Below, one piece after another: positions 37,898-49,750 of a DNA stretch of 64,000 nucleotides. The stretch spans positions 496,001 through 560,000 of the forward strand of contig NZ_FOGO01000001.1 in NCBI RefSeq assembly GCF_900111245.1, given 5' to 3'. Below the pieces are notes generated by a model. That model had not been told where the DNA came from. It saw only the letters and a list, made by a program, of their open reading frames with translations, and did not search any database. Origin of the DNA: Streptomyces qinglanensis. Its GTDB lineage: Bacteria; Actinomycetota; Actinomycetes; Streptomycetales; Streptomycetaceae. Every line of letters begins with the position of its first letter. Within the stretch, counting starts at the first letter, position 1. The position numbers and the translations under genes are program-made.

Positions 37898-38923
37898 CAC
37901 CGCGCCGCGCTCCTCCGCCGCGCCGGCGCGGTGCGCCCTGGTGTGCGGAGTGCTGGCCGCCGTCCTGGTCGCCGGGGCGCTGGCCGGGCTGGCGCTGGGC
38001 GCGGCACGGATTCCGCTCGCCGACGTGCTGGCGGCCCTGACCGGCCGGGCGCAGCCGGGCCCGTTCACCACCATCGTGCTCGATGTGCGGCTGCCGCGGG
38101 TGCTGCTGGCCGCCGTCGTCGGCGCCGGACTGGCACTGGTGGGCGCGGTGCTGCAGGCTCTGGTGCGCAACCCGCTGGCGGATCCGTATCTGCTGGGCAT
38201 CTCCTCCGGCGCCTCCATGGGTGCCGTCCTGTCCGTCGTCCTGGGGGTCGGGGCCGTCTCGATGCAGGCGGGCGCGTTCGCCGGGGCGCTGCTGGCGACG
38301 GTGACCGTCTACGCGATGGCGCGGAGCGGCGCGGCGGTGACGACGGGACGGCTGGTGCTGGCCGGAGTCGCGGTGCAGTACGTGCTCTCCGCACTGACCA
38401 GTCTGGTGCTGGTGACCTCTGCGGAGAAGGAGCATCTGCGGGCCATCCTCTTCTGGACGCTGGGCGGGCTGGGCCAGGCCCGCCTGCACACTGTGCTGCT
38501 GCCCGCGCTGGTGCTGGCGGCCGGGCTCGTCCTGCTGCTGGCGCTGGCCAGGCCGCTGGATCTGCTGCTGGTCGGCGAGGAGGGCGCCACCGTTCTGGGG
38601 CTGGACACCGGACGCTTCCGCGCGGCCTCGTTCGTCCTGGCCTCCCTGGTGACGGCGGTACTGGTCACGGTGAGCGGCGCGATCGGCTTCGTCGGACTGA
38701 TGGTGCCGCACGCGGCGCGGATGGCGGTCGGTGCCGGGCACCGGGCGCTGCTGCCCGTCGCGGCGCTGGGCGGAGCGGCCTTCCTGGTGCTGGCCGACCT
38801 GGCTGCGCGCACCGTCGCGGCGCCCGAGGAGATCCCGGTCGGCGTGCTGACGGCCCTCACCGGCGGGCCGTTCTTCCTGTGGCTGCTGCGCCGCACCCGG
38901 CATGCCGAGGGGGCGATGGGCTG

Positions 38924-38924
<1 letters not shown>
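37878..38924 (+). CDS. FecCD/BtuC-family ABC permease
   Basis: A 348-residue membrane permease with about 9-10 helices. LVRNPLADPYLLGISSGASMGAV is the family hallmark, and the EAA-like loop that contacts the ATPase lies near GFVGLMVPHAAR. The start is GTG 37878 (GTG 37887 possible), inside the end of the binding-protein gene, and the stop overlaps the ATPase start as TGATG. Imports the ligand of the preceding lipoprotein. Confidence 0.92.
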
Positions 38925-39786
<862 letters not shown>

Positions 39787-39790
<4 letters not shown>

Positions 39791-40590
39791 CCGGCGGGGG
39801 CGGGCCCACCGAACTGGACGAACTGACGGCGCTGTGCGCGCTGACGGACCTGGCCGCGGCGCACGGTCCCCGCTACCACATGCTGCCGGGCGAGCCGCCG
39901 CCCGCGGAGACCGCCGCCGGGGCCTGGCTGCCCGCGGACCGCCTGCTGAGCGCGGACAGCGCCGCACTGGAGCGACTGCTGGCCGCCGAGTGGGAGGGCA
40001 GCGGACACCGTACGGCGCACGCGGCCGGGCTCACCCTGATCGCGGTGTACGCGGGGCGGGTCACGGCCGCGGCGGTGCTCGACTGGGTACTCGACGGGCG
40101 CGTGTGGGACGTGCGGCCGCGGAACGTCCTGGTGCGGCCCGGCGGCCACGGGATCGCGGGGGTACGGCTGCGCAGTCCGCGGCTGCTCGCGGCGCCCTCC
40201 GCCGAACCGGCCGGCACGCTCGCGGCGCTCCACGAGGCCGTGCTGGACTCCCATCTGCTGCCGCTCGCCGCCGCACTGCGCGGGGCGACCCGTGCCGGAC
40301 TGCGGCAACTCCACGGCGGAGTGGCCCACGGCTGCGCCACCGCGCTGAGCGCCGCCGCGGCCCGCCCGCCGGAGGAGCTGTCCCGGCGCTGGGCGGAGTT
40401 CGTCGGCCCGCGGCCGGAGCTGGCGCGGCTCGGGGACCTCGCCGAGATCACCGGCGCCGACGGCGGCCGCCGGCTGCGCTACCTCCGCAACACCTGCTGC
40501 CTCTACTACACCAGCGCGGAAGCCGTCCGCTGCGCGAGCTGCTGCCTGACCCCGCGCGCCGACCGGCTGCGCGCCTACGCGGCCCGGTGA
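39787..40590 (+). CDS. FhuF-like (2Fe-2S) reductase
   Basis: A 267-residue protein from ATG 39787 with an ATGA overlap to the ATPase gene. The C-terminus has NTCCLYYTSAEAVRCASCC, the FhuF-type pattern CC-x(n)-CxxC that binds a 2Fe-2S cluster. FhuF reduces ferric siderophores after import. As the last gene of an operon headed by a cobalamin riboswitch, this member may instead reduce an imported corrinoid or cobalt complex; that is inference. Soluble, cytoplasmic face. Confidence 0.87.
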
Positions 40591-40701
40591 GCCGGCCGGA
40601 CGGCCGAAGCGGTACTGCCTGACGGCCGGGACGGGCCGCCGAGGGCCGGGACGGTACTGCCCGACGGGCGGGGCCGTACCGCTGACAGCCGGGGCCGGGC
40701 G

Positions 40702-41991
40702 TCACCACAGTGCGGTGCTGTGCCGCTCCACCAGGGCGCCGATCCGCGCGACGACATCGCTCTCCGGCAGCGGGTCGAGCCGGCGCCCGTCGCGCAGCCG
40801 TACCGCGATCCGCCCAGCGGCGGCCTCCCGGCTGCCGAGCACCACCTGGTAGGGGACCCGGCGGGCCTCCCGTACCCGGGCGCCCAGGCTGCCGTGCTCG
40901 GGCGGAGCGAGGTCGGCGCGCAGCCCCGCGGCGACGCAGCGCCGCACGAACGCCTCCCCCGCGGGCCGTTCCGCTTCGGACACCGGCAGCACGGCGAGCT
41001 GGACGGGCGCCAGCCAGGCGGGGAACGCGCCGCCGTGCACCTCGATCAACTGCGCCACCGCGCGCTCCACGCTGCCGAGCACGGCGCGGTGGACCATGAC
41101 CGGCCGGTGGGCGCCGCCGTCCGCGCCGGTGTAGCGCAGATCGAAACGCTCGGGCTGGTGCAGGTCGACCTGGACGGTGGAGAGGGTGGCCTCCCGGCCC
41201 GCCGCGTCGGCGATCTGCACGTCGATCTTGGGCCCGTAGAAGGCGGCCTCGCCCTCCGCCGCCTCGTACGGCAGCCCGGCGTCCTCCAGCGCCTCGGTCA
41301 GCAGCGCGGTGGCCTGCCGCCATGCGTCGGGGCCGGGCAGCCGGTCGCCGCCCGGCGCGGGGAGCGAGAGCCGGTAGCGGGCCGCCTCGATGCCGAGCGC
41401 CCGGTAGGCGTCCCGGATCAGCTCCAGTGCCGCCCGGGTCTCGGCCGCGACCTGGTCGAGGGTGCAGAAGATGTGCGCGTCGTTGAGCTGGATGGCGCGT
41501 ACCCGGGTGAGTCCGCCCAGCACCCCGGAGCGCTCGGCCCGGTACATGGTGCCGAGTTCGGCCATCCGCAGCGGCAGTTCGCGGTAGCTGTGCGCGCGGG
41601 AGCGGTAGATCACCGCGTGGTGCGGGCACAGGCTGGGGCGCAGCACCAGCACCTCCCCGGTCCCGTTCCCCGCGGCGCCGTCCGCGCCATCCGCGGCGTC
41701 CGCGTCCCCCGCGCCGTTGCCCGCGCGCCGTTCCAGGGGCGGGAACATGTCGTCGGCGTAGTGGTCCCAGTGGCCGGAGAGTTCGTACAGCTCGCGCTTG
41801 CCGAGGGCGGGCGAGCAGACGTGCCGGTACCCGGCGCGGCGCTCGACTCCGCGGATGTACTCCTCCAGCGCGTGCCGGACGGTGGCGCCGTCCGGCAGCC
41901 AGTAGGGCAGTCCGGCGCCGATCAGCGGATCGGTGCCGAAGAGCTGCAACTCGCGGCCGAGCGACCGGTGGTCGTGGCGGGCTGCGGTCAT
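40702..41991 (-). CDS. thrS: Short threonyl-tRNA synthetase lacking TGS and editing domains
   Basis: A 429-residue class II synthetase from ATG 41991 (GAGGA upstream). Only the catalytic core and anticodon-binding domain are present; normal bacterial ThrRS is about 650 residues. Zinc/active-site residues are retained in RPSLCPHH, DAHIFC and VMVHRAVLGSVERA; motif 2 is YRAERSGVLGGLTRVR. A Gly/Ala/Asp insert (about 150-172) interrupts the domain. Without the N2 editing domain it cannot clear Ser-tRNA(Thr) itself. A Thr-rich leader peptide and a hairpin precede it, suggesting attenuation. It is probably a second ThrRS, possibly inhibitor-resistant. Confidence 0.9.
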   Translation of the reverse strand: MTAARHDHRSLGRELQLFGTDPLIGAGLPYWLPDGATVRHALEEYIRGVERRAGYRHVCSPALGKRELYELSGHWDHYADDMFPPLERRAGNGAGDADAADGADGAAGNGTGEVLVLRPSLCPHHAVIYRSRAHSYRELPLRMAELGTMYRAERSGVLGGLTRVRAIQLNDAHIFCTLDQVAAETRAALELIRDAYRALGIEAARYRLSLPAPGGDRLPGPDAWRQATALLTEALEDAGLPYEAAEGEAAFYGPKIDVQIADAAGREATLSTVQVDLHQPERFDLRYTGADGGAHRPVMVHRAVLGSVERAVAQLIEVHGGAFPAWLAPVQLAVLPVSEAERPAGEAFVRRCVAAGLRADLAPPEHGSLGARVREARRVPYQVVLGSREAAAGRIAVRLRDGRRLDPLPESDVVARIGALVERHSTALW

Positions 41992-42036
41992 GGGGTCCTC
42001 CCTCGTGGACGCGGGCCGCGCCCGAGGGAGACGACG

Positions 42037-42063
42037 AAGCCCCGGGCGCTCGGCCCGGGGCTT
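42037..42063 (-). terminator. Attenuator hairpin upstream of thrS
   Basis: A perfect 11-bp stem AAGCCCCGGGC / GCCCGGGGCTT with a 5-base loop lies on the minus strand between the leader peptide and thrS. A second hairpin (about 42084-42103) overlaps the end of the leader peptide and could compete with it. Confidence 0.75.
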
Positions 42064-42077
42064 GACGGGTACGTCGG

Positions 42078-42140
42078 TCAGCGCGCCGGGACTTCGTCCG
42101 GCGTCGTCGTCCTGACGATCTGTACGGCGCGCTGCTGCAT
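42078..42140 (-). CDS. thrL: Threonine-rich leader peptide of thrS attenuator
   Basis: A 20-residue peptide MQQRAVQIVRTTTPDEVPAR with three consecutive ACG threonine codons. The start is ATG 42140; TACGTT (42152-42147, minus) lies 6 bases upstream, so the transcript may be leaderless. The next element downstream is the 11-bp hairpin, then thrS. Ribosome stalling at the Thr codons when charged tRNA(Thr) is scarce would favour read-through. The symbol is by analogy; I have no homologue confirmation. Confidence 0.75.
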   Translation of the reverse strand: MQQRAVQIVRTTTPDEVPAR

Positions 42141-42302
42141 GCGGGCAACGTAGCAGCGCGGTGCGCACCCCGTCCGCGGGTTTTCCGGGTGCTCCCGGGC
42201 CGCCTCCCTGCTCGGGGTCCCGGGGGCACCGGTGGGGGCGGTGGGTAGCATCGCGGCACTGTACGCGGCACCGCGGCAGTCGATCGACGTACGGGGGATC
42301 GC

Positions 42303-43637
42303 GTGTTCGGGATCGTCAGGCCCTGCAGGCACCGGTTGCCGGAGGGGCTCAGGGCCGAGTGGACGGCGCATCTGTGCGGGCTCTGCCTCGCACTGCGCGA
42401 CGGTCACGGGCAGGTGGCGCGGATCGTGACGAACTACGACGGGCTGCTGGTCTCCGTGCTGACCGACGCGCAGGCCGGTGCCGCCGGCTCCGGGCGCCGC
42501 ACCGCGGGACCGTGCCCGCTGCGGGGCATGCGGACGGCCTCGGTCGCCCGGGGCGAGGGGGCGCGGCTGGCGGCCTCGGTGTCCCTGGTCCTCGCCTCGG
42601 CGAAGATACGGGACCACATAGCCGACGGGGACGGGCTGCTGCGCCGCCGGCCGCTGGCCGCGGCCGCCCGCCGGACGGCCGCGGGCTGGGACCGGGCCGG
42701 TGCCCGTACCGGCGGCGCGCTGGGCTTCGACACGGCGCTGCTGGTCGACGCGGTCGAGCGGCAGACCGACGTGGAGCGCGCCGCGGGCCCCGGCACTCCG
42801 CTGGCGACCGTCACCGAGCCGACCGCGACGGCCACCGCGGCGGCCTTCGCACACACGGCGGCCCTCGCGGGACGGCCCGGCAACGCGGCCCCGCTCGCCG
42901 AGGCCGGCCGTCTCTTCGGACAGCTCGCGCACCTGCTGGACGCGGTCGAGGACCGTGCGGCGGACGCCGCGGAGGGCGCCTGGAACCCCCTCACCGCCAC
43001 CGGCACCACCCCGGCCGAGGCCCGGAAGGTGTGCGACGAGGCGGCACACGGCATCCGCCGGGCGCTGCGCGCGGTGGACTTCGCGGACCGGCGGCTGGCG
43101 CACGCCCTGCTGGCGCACGAGGTGCCGCGCGCCGTGGACCGCGCGTTCGGCGCGGCGGCGTGCGCGCACTCCGGTGGACCGGCAGCGGCCGCGGACCCGC
43201 ACGGGGACGCCGGCCCGCCCCCGCAACCGTACGGGCAGCAGCCGTACGGGCAGCAGCCGTACCTGCAGCAGCCGGGGCGGCCGCCCTACGGTCAGGCGCC
43301 GCACAATCTCAACGGCCCCGGGAATCCGTTCGCGGGCGCGGGCGGCGAGGGCGACGACGGAGGCGGCGGCACCGGCGGCCCGGGCGGCTCCGGGGGCCGC
43401 GGTCCGGGTCGGCAGCGGCCCCCGCGCGGCTTCTGGGCGGGCTGCGCGGCCTTCGTCGGCCTCTGCTGCACCTGCCGACTGTGCTGCGCCTCGGAGTACG
43501 AGGGTCCCTGGTCCCGCAAGAAGCGGGAGGGGTGCCTGGACTGCGGCGACTGTTGCGACTGCTGTGACTGCTGCGGCAACTGCAACTGTGACGGGTGCGG
43601 TTGTGACGGCTGCGACTGCTGCGGCTGCGACTGCTGA
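42303..43637 (+). CDS. DUF5685 protein with an extreme cysteine-rich tail
   Basis: A 444-residue protein from GTG 42303. The N-terminal DUF5685 domain (about 1-290; MFGIVRPCRHRLPEGLRAEW, HLCGLCLALRDGHG) contains conserved Cys. A Pro/Gln/Gly-rich linker with PYGQQ repeats (about 305-345) and a Gly-rich stretch follow, then a hydrophobic Cys-rich segment (GCAAFVGLCCTCRLCC). The final 34 residues contain 17 Cys with Asp, Gly and Asn between, strongly suggesting a metal- or cluster-binding or cross-linked tail. Function unknown. Confidence 0.85.
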   Translation: MFGIVRPCRHRLPEGLRAEWTAHLCGLCLALRDGHGQVARIVTNYDGLLVSVLTDAQAGAAGSGRRTAGPCPLRGMRTASVARGEGARLAASVSLVLASAKIRDHIADGDGLLRRRPLAAAARRTAAGWDRAGARTGGALGFDTALLVDAVERQTDVERAAGPGTPLATVTEPTATATAAAFAHTAALAGRPGNAAPLAEAGRLFGQLAHLLDAVEDRAADAAEGAWNPLTATGTTPAEARKVCDEAAHGIRRALRAVDFADRRLAHALLAHEVPRAVDRAFGAAACAHSGGPAAAADPHGDAGPPPQPYGQQPYGQQPYLQQPGRPPYGQAPHNLNGPGNPFAGAGGEGDDGGGGTGGPGGSGGRGPGRQRPPRGFWAGCAAFVGLCCTCRLCCASEYEGPWSRKKREGCLDCGDCCDCCDCCGNCNCDGCGCDGCDCCGCDC

Positions 43638-43756
43638 GGGCGCTGCCCTCGCTCAGCCGTCTTCCCGCCCCGCAGGTCCCACCGGCCCCCGGGAGGAACC
43701 GGCGCGGTTCCCGGGGCCGTCCGCGGGCACCCGTCCGCTGACGATGGGGAGGATCC

Positions 43757-44659
43757 ATGGACATCACCGTTCCGAGACGCCGCAAACGCGGCGGCCGTAT
43801 CCGCGGATTCCGCGGCAGGGCAGGAAAGCCGGGCGCCGGGAAGGCGACGCGGCAGGCCAGGTCCACCGCGCGGCCGGTGCTGAGCGGTGCGGCACGGGCC
43901 GGATTCACCGGACGCGGCGTGACCTATCTGCTGGTCGGGATGCTGGCGGTGCAGGTGGCGTTCACCGGCGGGAAGGGCGGCGAACAGGCGGACCGGGGCG
44001 GGGCGCTCCAGCAGGTGGCGGAGCAGTCCTTCGGCGGCCTGCTGCTGTGGGCGCTGGGCCTCGCACTGGCCGGCATGGCGCTGTGGCGGCTGTCCGAAGC
44101 GGTCTGGGGCGCCGCGGGGCCGGACGGCGACAAGGCGACCAAGCGCCTTGCCTCCGGGGCGCGGGCCGCCTTCTACACGTTCGTCGCGTACTCCGTGCTG
44201 GCCTTCGCCACGGGTGACAAGGGCAGCGGCAGCGGCGCCTCCGACAAGCGCTCGCGCGATGTGACGGCCGACGCGCTGGGGCTGCCCGGCGGGCAGTGGC
44301 TGGTGGGAGCCGCGGGCGCCGCGGTGGTGATCGGCGGCGTGGTGCTGGGCGGGCGCGCGGCGCTGCGGAAGTACCACAAGCATCTGCGCACCCACCGGAT
44401 GTCCGCGCGGCAGCGGAAGTTCGTGGACACCACCGGGGTGGCGGGCGGGCTCGCCCGCGGTCTGGTGTTCGCCGCCGCCGGCGGCTTCCTGCTCCGCGCC
44501 GCGGTCACCTACGACCCCGAGCGGGCCAAGGGCATGGACGACACCCTGCGCGCCTTCGCCGAGACCCCGGCGGGACCGTGGCTGCTGGTGGCCGTGGCGG
44601 TGGGGCTCGTCCTCTTCGGGCTCTTCTCGTTCGCGGTGGCGCGCTGGCGCAGCACCTGA
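43757..44659 (+). CDS. DUF1206 membrane protein
   Basis: A 300-residue protein, ATG 43757 behind GGGAGGA. After a very basic N-terminus, three copies of the two-helix DUF1206 repeat follow (about 38-105, 120-195, 215-295), each opening with a basic patch, AR.G and then a membrane segment. Six membrane passes are predicted. Function unknown; it lies downstream of the DUF5685 gene on the same strand with a 119-base gap. Confidence 0.9.
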   Translation: MDITVPRRRKRGGRIRGFRGRAGKPGAGKATRQARSTARPVLSGAARAGFTGRGVTYLLVGMLAVQVAFTGGKGGEQADRGGALQQVAEQSFGGLLLWALGLALAGMALWRLSEAVWGAAGPDGDKATKRLASGARAAFYTFVAYSVLAFATGDKGSGSGASDKRSRDVTADALGLPGGQWLVGAAGAAVVIGGVVLGGRAALRKYHKHLRTHRMSARQRKFVDTTGVAGGLARGLVFAAAGGFLLRAAVTYDPERAKGMDDTLRAFAETPAGPWLLVAVAVGLVLFGLFSFAVARWRST

Positions 44660-44737
44660 ACCCGGGGCGGGCCGGGGCCGGGACCGGGGCCGGGAACCCG
44701 CCGGGTCCGCGGACCCGGCGTCCCCGGAGAAACCGCA

Positions 44738-44771
44738 GGGCCCGGGAGCGGCGTCGGCCGGTCCCGGGCCC
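44738..44771. terminator. Bidirectional terminator between DUF1206 and icd
   Basis: GGGCCCGGGA (44738-44747) pairs perfectly with 44762-44771 around a 14-base loop, between convergent genes. Confidence 0.7.
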
Positions 44772-44788
44772 CGTGGGCGAGTACGAGG

Positions 44789-47026
<2,238 letters not shown>

Positions 47027-47034
47027 CTACATCG

Positions 47035-47048
47035 TCTCGATATCAAGA
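47035..47048. promoter_or_regulatory. Inverted repeat upstream of icd
   Basis: TCTCGATATCAAGA is a 14-bp palindrome with one mismatch, centred on GATATC. It lies in the probable icd leader/promoter and is markedly AT-rich for this genome. Confidence 0.45.
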
Positions 47049-47229
47049 TATCCCGTGACGGGGCGGCGCGGTGAAGCGGCCCGCGCTTGGGCACCCGGAA
47101 GCCGGGTGCCTCGGCCGCCACCCCCGGCGCCCATGGACGGCACTGCGCCGCGGCACCCGGTCCCACCAGCGCCGACGTACCGGGGCGGACTTCAGGGACC
47201 GGGTCCCGGCCGGCGGACGGCCGATGGCC

Positions 47230-47283
47230 GACTGGCCGACTGGCCGACTGGCCGACTGGCCGACTGGCCGACTGGCCGACTGG
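47230..47283. repeat. 8-bp tandem repeat, six full copies plus a partial
   Basis: GACTGGCC is repeated from 47230 to 47277 and continues as GACTGG to 47283. The gap 47049-47496 between icd and the GAPDH gene shows nothing else recognisable; the unit is not a multiple of three, consistent with non-coding DNA. Confidence 0.85.
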
Positions 47284-47496
47284 GAACCCCTGCCCGGAGC
47301 CCGTGCCCGCAACCCGCACCGGCCCGCGCCGACGGAGGTCGGGGCGGGCCGGGGTCAGGGCCGAGAGGGGAACCGGGCGCCGGGGCTTTCAGGGCCGACG
47401 TCGTGGCCGGGCGCCGGAGTCCGGTGCCGGAGTCCGGTTCCGGGTGCCGGGGCCGGGCGCGGGGCCCGCACCCGGACCCCGCGGCGGGTTCCGGGT

Positions 47497-48942
47497 TCAG
47501 GCCACCGGGGCCGGGAAGGTCGGGTACTCCGCTCCGGAGACGTGCTGGACGACCCGGACGACCTGGCACGAGTAGCCGAACTCGTTGTCGTACCAGAGGT
47601 AGAGGATCGCGTTGTCGCCCTCGACCTTGGTGGCGCCCGCGTCGACGATGGAGGCGTGGCGCGAGCCGATGAAGTCGTTGGAGACCGCGTCGGGGGCGCT
47701 GGTGAAGTCGATCTGGCGCTTGAGCGGCGAGGTCAGCGAGACCTCACGGAGGTGGTCCAGCACCTCCTCGCGGCTCGTCTCGCGGGCGAGCTGCAGATTG
47801 AGGATGGCGATCGAGACGTCCGGCACCGGGACGCGGATCGAACTGCCGGTGATCGTCGCCTCGAGGTCGGGCAGCGCCTTGGCGACGGCCGAGGCGGCGC
47901 CGGTCTCGGTGATGACCATGTTGAGCGGCGCCGAGCGCCCCCGCCGGTCGGACTTGTGATAGTTGTCCAGCAGGTTCTGGTCATTGGTGAACGAGTGGAC
48001 GGTCTCCACGTGACCGCGCAGCACCCCGTACTCGTCCGCCATCGCCTTCAGCGGCGGGACGATCGCGTTGGTGGTGCAGGACGCGCAGGAGATGATCTGC
48101 TCGTCCGGCTTGATCATGTCGTGGTTGACGCCGTGCACCACGTTGGGCACGTCACCCTTGCCGGGTGCGGTCAGGATCACCTTGTCGATGCCGGGGCGCA
48201 GGTGCTGGGAGAGGCCCTCCCGGTCACGCCACCTGCCGGTGTTGTCGATGAGGACGGCGTCCTTGATGCCGTAGGCCGTGTAGTCCACCGACGTCGGGTC
48301 GTCGGAGTAGATGACCTTGATCTCGTTGCCGTTGGCGATGATCGTGCTGTTCGCCTCGTCGACGGTGATGGTGCCCTGGAACTGCCCGTGGATCGAGTCG
48401 CGGCGCAGCAGCGAGGCCCGCTTGACCAGGTCCTGACCGGCGGCCCTGCGGACGACGACGGCACGCAGCCGCAGGCCGTTGCCGGAGCCGGCCTTCTCGA
48501 TGAGCAGGCGGGCGAGGAGGCGGCCGATGCGGCCGAATCCGTAGAGGACCACGTCCCGCGAGGCCCGGCGCTCGATCTTGTCGGCGCCGGTCGCACCCGC
48601 CACGGCCTGCGCCGTGAACTCTGCCACGGACAGGCCGCGGTCGTCGTTCCGGTAGGTCGCGGCGAGCATCCCGATGTCGATCTGGGAGGGTCCGAGGTCG
48701 AGCGCGGTGAGCGCGTGGAGGAACGGCTGCGTCTCGGTGACGGACAGTTCCTCCCCGGCGATCTGCCGCGCGAAGCGGTGGGCCTTGAGGATGCTGATCA
48801 CCGACTTGTTCACCAGGGAGCGGCTGTGCAGCAGGACAGTGACGTCCCGCTCCCGGTGCAGCTTCCCGATGATCGGGATCATCGATTCCGCGATCTCCTC
48901 GCGGTGCTTCCAGTTGGTGAACACGTCGTCGTTGACAGTCAC
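47497..48942 (-). CDS. gap: Glyceraldehyde-3-phosphate dehydrogenase with N-terminal extension
   Basis: A 481-residue protein. Residues about 130-470 are GAPDH: NAD motif VVLYGFGRIGRLLARL (131-146) and catalytic SCASCTTNA with Cys289; SGAEYPTF near the end. About 125 extra N-terminal residues, mainly helical, distinguish this from glycolytic GAPDH (about 335). Such long forms occur in actinobacteria and proteobacteria and may act in gluconeogenesis or with NADP; not provable here. The start is GTG 48942. Confidence 0.93.
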   Translation of the reverse strand: MTVNDDVFTNWKHREEIAESMIPIIGKLHRERDVTVLLHSRSLVNKSVISILKAHRFARQIAGEELSVTETQPFLHALTALDLGPSQIDIGMLAATYRNDDRGLSVAEFTAQAVAGATGADKIERRASRDVVLYGFGRIGRLLARLLIEKAGSGNGLRLRAVVVRRAAGQDLVKRASLLRRDSIHGQFQGTITVDEANSTIIANGNEIKVIYSDDPTSVDYTAYGIKDAVLIDNTGRWRDREGLSQHLRPGIDKVILTAPGKGDVPNVVHGVNHDMIKPDEQIISCASCTTNAIVPPLKAMADEYGVLRGHVETVHSFTNDQNLLDNYHKSDRRGRSAPLNMVITETGAASAVAKALPDLEATITGSSIRVPVPDVSIAILNLQLARETSREEVLDHLREVSLTSPLKRQIDFTSAPDAVSNDFIGSRHASIVDAGATKVEGDNAILYLWYDNEFGYSCQVVRVVQHVSGAEYPTFPAPVA

Positions 48943-49123
48943 AGATCTATCTTTCGAGCTAGGCGGCGCTCATATGCTAACCCGTCCGCGGAGCGGCTCG
49001 TACGAGCGGTCGGACGTACGGCCGCACGAACGGCTGCCGGCTGCACTGATGGCCGCCGGCTCCGGCGCTTCTCGAGTACCGTCCGGGCCGTCCCGCCACC
49101 CGCACAGAGGGAAGGAAGCACCG

Positions 49124-49624
49124 GTGGTTCCAGCGCCGCGGCCCGACGAGTCCCCGACCCTGCCCAGCGCCTCGCCGGGGTCCATGCCCCTGCTCGTGGC
49201 GACGGCCGTCGTCCACGACCCGGAGACCGGCCGCATCCTGCTCCTCCAGCGCGGTCCGGACGCTGCGTTCGCGCCCGGCATGTGGGACCTCCCCGGAGGC
49301 AAGAGCGAGCCCGGCGAGCCTGTCACCGGCACCGCGGTGCGCGAACTGGCCGAGGAGACCGGTCTCACCGTCCGGCCGGAGCACCTGCGCCTCGCGCATG
49401 TGATCCACGGCGCCCGGAAAGCCGGTGTCCCCCACGGCTTCCTCACCGTCGTCTTCGCCACCCGCACCTGGTCCGGCACGCCCGAGAACCGCGAACCGGA
49501 CAAGCACACCCAGGTGCGCTGGGCCGACCCCCGCGCCCTCCCCGAACCGTTGGTGCCCAGTACGGCGACCGCCCTGCGCGGATACCTCGCCGACGGCCCC
49601 GGCATCGCACTCCGCGGCTGGTGA
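49124..49624 (+). CDS. Nudix hydrolase (MutT-like)
   Basis: A 166-residue hydrolase of nucleoside diphosphate derivatives. The start is GTG 49124 with GAAGGA 7 bases upstream. The complete Nudix box runs from GKSEPGE to REL-AEETGL (about residues 59-81), giving the metal-binding Glu residues. Substrate may be an oxidised nucleotide or other NDP-X; the sequence does not tell. Divergent from gap. Confidence 0.92.
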   Translation: MVPAPRPDESPTLPSASPGSMPLLVATAVVHDPETGRILLLQRGPDAAFAPGMWDLPGGKSEPGEPVTGTAVRELAEETGLTVRPEHLRLAHVIHGARKAGVPHGFLTVVFATRTWSGTPENREPDKHTQVRWADPRALPEPLVPSTATALRGYLADGPGIALRGW

Positions 49625-49750
49625 CGTCCCCCTCCGCCGCACGACGGCTGCCGGCGGACGGCGAAGCCTTGCGGCGGCCCGGTGGCGACGCAGGACCGGC
49701 CGCTTCCCGGTACGGAGTCCGACCGCGCGGCGGCCGGGCCGGGCTGCCGG

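Noticed and set aside
42078..43304. A 408-codon minus-strand frame ending at the thrS leader peptide
   Set aside because: It is antisense to the DUF5685 gene and has no motifs; only its last 20 codons, starting at ATG 42140, make sense as the leader peptide.
47211..47320. CRISPR-like array at the GACTGGCC repeats
   Set aside because: Units are 8 bp and directly abutting, with no spacers or cas genes.
48674..49123. A longer Nudix protein starting upstream of 49124
   Set aside because: The extra codons lie over the GAPDH gene and its promoter; GTG 49124 has a good ribosome site.
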